Positions 61,339 to 64,000 of a DNA stretch of 64,000 nucleotides are shown here, piece after piece. The translations under genes and the position numbers were made by a program. The DNA comes from Spirochaetales bacterium. GTDB lineage: Bacteria > Spirochaetota > Spirochaetia > JC444 > Marispirochaetaceae. Every line of letters begins with the position of its first letter. Positions within the stretch are counted from its first letter, which is position 1. The stretch covers positions 18,423 through 82,422 of the forward strand of contig JAFGQL010000158.1 in the NCBI GenBank assembly GCA_016935695.1, given 5' to 3'. The notes beneath the pieces are model-generated. The model was not told the DNA's origin. It saw nothing but the letters and a program-made list of their open reading frames with translations, and ran no database searches.

Positions 61339-62041
61339 GTTTGAAAACGTATCTACCTACTACGGTAATATCCAGGCATTGAAAAACCTTACTCTGGAAA
61401 TACAGAAAGGTGAGATAGTCACCCTCATAGGTGCGAACGGAGCAGGAAAATCCACTACCCTTATGACCCTTTCCGGTGTTGTCCCTCCCCGAAGCGGGCG
61501 CATTATTTACAAAGATGAAGACATAACACATTGCGATACCGATCTCATCGTACAAAAGGGAATCATTCAGGTACCGGAAGGCAGACATATATTCCCCTAC
61601 CTTAGTGTTCAGGAAAACCTCGACTTAGGGGCCTACCTCAGAAATGACAAACAGGAAATAAAAAATGATCTGGAATATGTTTTTTCCCTCTTTCCCCGTC
61701 TTGCGGAACGCAGACACCAGCAGGGAGGAACCTTAAGCGGCGGGGAGCAGCAGATGCTCGCCATATCCCGAGGCCTCATGGCCCGTCCGGAAGTATTGCT
61801 TCTTGATGAGCCGTCCCTGGGCCTTGCTCCAATTTTGGTACAGCAGATATTTGACACTATACGCCAGATTAATAAGGAAAACGGAACCACCATTTTTCTT
61901 GTGGAACAAAATGCAAATCAGGCCCTGAAAACGGCACATAAAGGCTATGTCATGGAAACAGGAAAAATAATACTTGCCGACACCGCGGAAAATTTACTCA
62001 CAAATGACGAAGTCATTTCCGCGTATCTTGGCGGAGCATAA
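61331..62041 (+). CDS. livF: Branched-chain amino-acid ABC ATPase LivF
   Basis: This 236-residue ATPase has Walker A LIGANGAGKSTTLMTLSG, GIIQVPEGRHIFPYLSVQEN at the LivF-typical Q-loop, signature GGTLSGGEQQMLAISRGLM, Walker B LLLDEPSLGLAP and FLVEQNANQAL. It is the last liv gene and is convergent with ktrA, only 3 bp apart and with no clear terminator. Confidence 0.96.
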   Translation: MLKFENVSTYYGNIQALKNLTLEIQKGEIVTLIGANGAGKSTTLMTLSGVVPPRSGRIIYKDEDITHCDTDLIVQKGIIQVPEGRHIFPYLSVQENLDLGAYLRNDKQEIKNDLEYVFSLFPRLAERRHQQGGTLSGGEQQMLAISRGLMARPEVLLLDEPSLGLAPILVQQIFDTIRQINKENGTTIFLVEQNANQALKTAHKGYVMETGKIILADTAENLLTNDEVISAYLGGA

Positions 62042-62044
62042 CCC

Positions 62045-62758
62045 TTACCGGGACCACAGTTTCCTTATCATGTCGGTAAAGGTGTTCTTTTTCTGGACAA
62101 ACGTCACTCCCGAGAACTTACTGATAGCATCAAATGAGCCCGCAACTATCAACTGGTCCTTCGGCTGTAAGCGGTACTCCGGCGTAAAGAAGGAATAATC
62201 TGGACTATCTATCGACTTAATCGCAATAATGTTCAAGGAGCAGGTCTTGCGAAAATCCGCTTCTATAAGGGTTTTCCCGTAATATTTAGGAATGACTTCC
62301 ACCTCGGCGATAACAAGGGAATCGCTTATCGGCAGAAACTGGAAAACCTGAGATGACGTAATTATGGGAGCTATCCGTTTTGCAGCCTCTCTGTTTGGAA
62401 AAATAACATGTGTAGCACCAACTATCTTTAGAATTTCGCCGTGCTCGTCCGTCTCCGCTTTCGCCATGATAGTCTTTATGCCCATTTTCTTTACATAATT
62501 AGTTACAAGAATAGACACCTCGAAACTGTCACCCAGGTCTATGACAACACCATCTATGGTTTCAGGCACAATTTTTCTTATTGTTTCCTCATTTATGACA
62601 TCCGCCACATAGGCGCTGGAAACCTTGTCTTTTAACAGCTCTATTACTTCCTTCTTTTTATCTACTACTAAAAGTTCGCATCCCAGGCTGCTCAACTCTT
62701 CTATCATTCTTAAGCCGAATTTGCTGATACCAATTATGGCAAATTGTTTATTAACCAA
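62045..62758 (-). CDS. ktrA: Potassium uptake regulatory subunit KtrA (TrkA-type RCK protein)
   Basis: This 237-residue cytosolic protein has an RCK-N Rossmann domain (FAIIGISKFGLRMIEEL, LLVVDKKKEV, DGVVIDLGDSFEVSILVTNY) and an RCK-C domain (ISDSLVIAEVEVIPKYYGKT, YRLQPKDQLIVAGSFDAISK). The nucleotide motif GISKFG lacks the usual second Gly but keeps the rest. It gates KtrB by binding nucleotides such as ATP/ADP or c-di-AMP. It overlaps ktrB by 8 bp. Confidence 0.94.
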   Translation of the reverse strand: MVNKQFAIIGISKFGLRMIEELSSLGCELLVVDKKKEVIELLKDKVSSAYVADVINEETIRKIVPETIDGVVIDLGDSFEVSILVTNYVKKMGIKTIMAKAETDEHGEILKIVGATHVIFPNREAAKRIAPIITSSQVFQFLPISDSLVIAEVEVIPKYYGKTLIEADFRKTCSLNIIAIKSIDSPDYSFFTPEYRLQPKDQLIVAGSFDAISKFSGVTFVQKKNTFTDMIRKLWSR

Positions 62759-64000
62759 TGAGAACCTCCTCTGTCGGTACGTCTATCATAGCTTCTTTTT
62801 TTTCTATAAATGAAATGGCCATTGTTATTAAGCCTACCCTCCCTGCAAACATGGTAAAAATTACAACCCCTTTCCCGGCAGAAGAAAGGACTTCGGTTAT
62901 ACCAAGAGACAGGCCGACCGTCCCGAAAGCGGAGGTGACTTCAAAGAAAAGCTCAAGAAACGAAAACCCTTTCGAGGCAGATGTTTCGGTAATAACCAGT
63001 AACAAAGTAGAAAAAAACAGCAGAAAGACGGCCTTTCCGAAAAATAAAAACGCGTGGGCAATTGTTCTGCGGTCGATCTTCCTTGTTCCTATTTTCAATT
63101 CCCCGTCATAGTCAATACCAAGAAAAATGACCGCCACAATGATAAAAAACGTGGAAACCTTTATACCCCCGGCAATTGAACCGGAACTTCCTCCGACCAC
63201 CATCAGGGGGATAGTGATGACCTTCGAGAAAAAGTGCATGCTTTTCTGTTCTATTGAGTTAAAACCTGCAGTCCTGGTCGTTACCGATTGGAACACAGCA
63301 TTTATAACCTTCTGAAACGGACTAAGGCCCTGCAAGGTCCTTTCACTTTCGTTCAGGTAATATAAAACAGCTCCGGAAACGATCAGTCCAATACTTGTTC
63401 CTATTACGATCTTTGAATACAACGTCAGTTTTTTGCCAAACAACAACTTTTTCCTGATGTCATCGAGTACGACAAACCCTATCCCTCCAAAAAAAATGAG
63501 AAAAGCAACCGCAGTAAGGACTTCAGGAGTTTTCTTAAAGTTCTCCAGACTGTTGGGGAAAGTACTGAAACCTGCATTGCAGAACGCTGAAACACTGTGA
63601 AACACCGCCGCGAAACCCGGTGATTCAACCCCGTAATTACGGAAAAATGTGTATATAAATATAAAACCGACAGTCTCCAGTAAAAATGTCATAATGAGGA
63701 CGCTTCGGATTATATGATGACTTTTGAACTCAACGGTATCAATATAGTATTTTTTTATCAGGCTTATGCTGTGAAAAGATATCTTGGAACGCGGGAGGGC
63801 GAGAAATACCGTAGTGAAGATGATTATTCCAAGCCCGCCTAACTGAATCAGGGCAAGTATTACCGACTGCCCAAACATGGAAAACTCAACAGTATTTTTT
63901 GTAATGAGCCCAGTCACACAAACCGCGGAGGTAGCGGTAAATAACGCGTCGACGTATCTCAATTCCTGACTTCCGCTCCAGGAGACAGGAAGTGAGAGAA
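62751..64000 (-). CDS. ktrB: Potassium transporter KtrB (TrkH/Ktr family), N-terminus beyond window
   Basis: The frame is open from the window edge; the visible 416 residues begin inside the protein with LSLPVSWSGSQELRYVDALF, matching the end of the first transmembrane unit. Four P-loop-type selectivity regions are present: TATSAVCVTGLI, HSVSAFCNAGFSTF, SVTTRTAGFNSI and VTSAFGTVGLSL. Each keeps the Gly of the K+ filter. A frame start at TTG 63962 is possible but cuts the first P-loop helix, so the gene should continue to the right. Confidence 0.94.
   Translation of the reverse strand, partial: LSLPVSWSGSQELRYVDALFTATSAVCVTGLITKNTVEFSMFGQSVILALIQLGGLGIIIFTTVFLALPRSKISFHSISLIKKYYIDTVEFKSHHIIRSVLIMTFLLETVGFIFIYTFFRNYGVESPGFAAVFHSVSAFCNAGFSTFPNSLENFKKTPEVLTAVAFLIFFGGIGFVVLDDIRKKLLFGKKLTLYSKIVIGTSIGLIVSGAVLYYLNESERTLQGLSPFQKVINAVFQSVTTRTAGFNSIEQKSMHFFSKVITIPLMVVGGSSGSIAGGIKVSTFFIIVAVIFLGIDYDGELKIGTRKIDRRTIAHAFLFFGKAVFLLFFSTLLLVITETSASKGFSFLELFFEVTSAFGTVGLSLGITEVLSSAGKGVVIFTMFAGRVGLITMAISFIEKKEAMIDVPTEEVLIG

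Overview
The window looks like chromosomal DNA of a free-living or host-associated spirochaete close to Treponema/Spirochaeta. GC content is roughly half. It has a single-subunit glycyl-tRNA synthetase, a nucleoside kinase fused to a TGS/ThrRS-like N-terminus, many secreted or outer-membrane proteins without relatives I recognise, a flagellar L-ring-like secreted protein and an HD-GYP-type protein. There is no insertion sequence, phage gene, CRISPR array or rRNA operon. The genus is inferred; no rRNA is present to prove it.

Layout. 1-4465: a DeoR-type regulator (cut by the left edge) is divergent from a HAD hydrolase, a LarA-family nickel racemase/epimerase and 6-phosphogluconate dehydrogenase, which suggests a regulated sugar-acid pathway. 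4504-9104: an FlgH-like secreted protein, a 29-residue ribosomal-type protein with its own promoter and terminator, an unknown gene coupled to murD, and a FemAB-type ligase. 9106-19093: metG, hflK-hflC, an adenine-specific DNA methyltransferase, queD, murE, an alkyltransferase-like (ATL) protein, an unknown gene and a nitroreductase. 19141-25704: a large membrane protein with a degenerate M28-like domain, a candidate structured RNA or small ORF transcript, a corrinoid protein with its reductive activator, a PilZ protein, and the end of the clpS-clpA-aat group.

25685-36280: clpA and clpS, a tRNA-Phe, a NitT/TauT-type ABC importer, an unusual MutY lacking its iron-sulfur cysteines, and an aminoacyl-tRNA synthetase operon gltX-glyS-tyrS. 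36375-49830: secreted/outer-membrane proteins, an aminotransferase, a degenerate HD-GYP protein, an unknown protein ending in a sliding-clamp-like motif, the kinase fusion, and a radical-SAM photolyase-like gene between two distantly similar secreted proteins. 49988-56077: a seven-gene operon combining a membrane protein, a winged-helix regulator, a LolA-like protein, a predicted beta-barrel and a LolCDE/MacB-type ABC system. 56110-64000: a PfkB sugar kinase, a complete liv branched-chain amino-acid importer, and a KtrA/KtrB potassium uptake pair whose ktrB runs off the right edge.

Themes. Cell-envelope genes recur (murD, murE, FemAB-type, Lol-like export). N-degron proteolysis is compact: Aat makes the degron, ClpS reads it and ClpA unfolds the substrate. 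Several genes (metG, murE, mutY) have strong promoters whose predicted start sites fall at the initiation codon, suggesting leaderless mRNAs. Functions are assigned by reading motifs by eye; no database search was possible.
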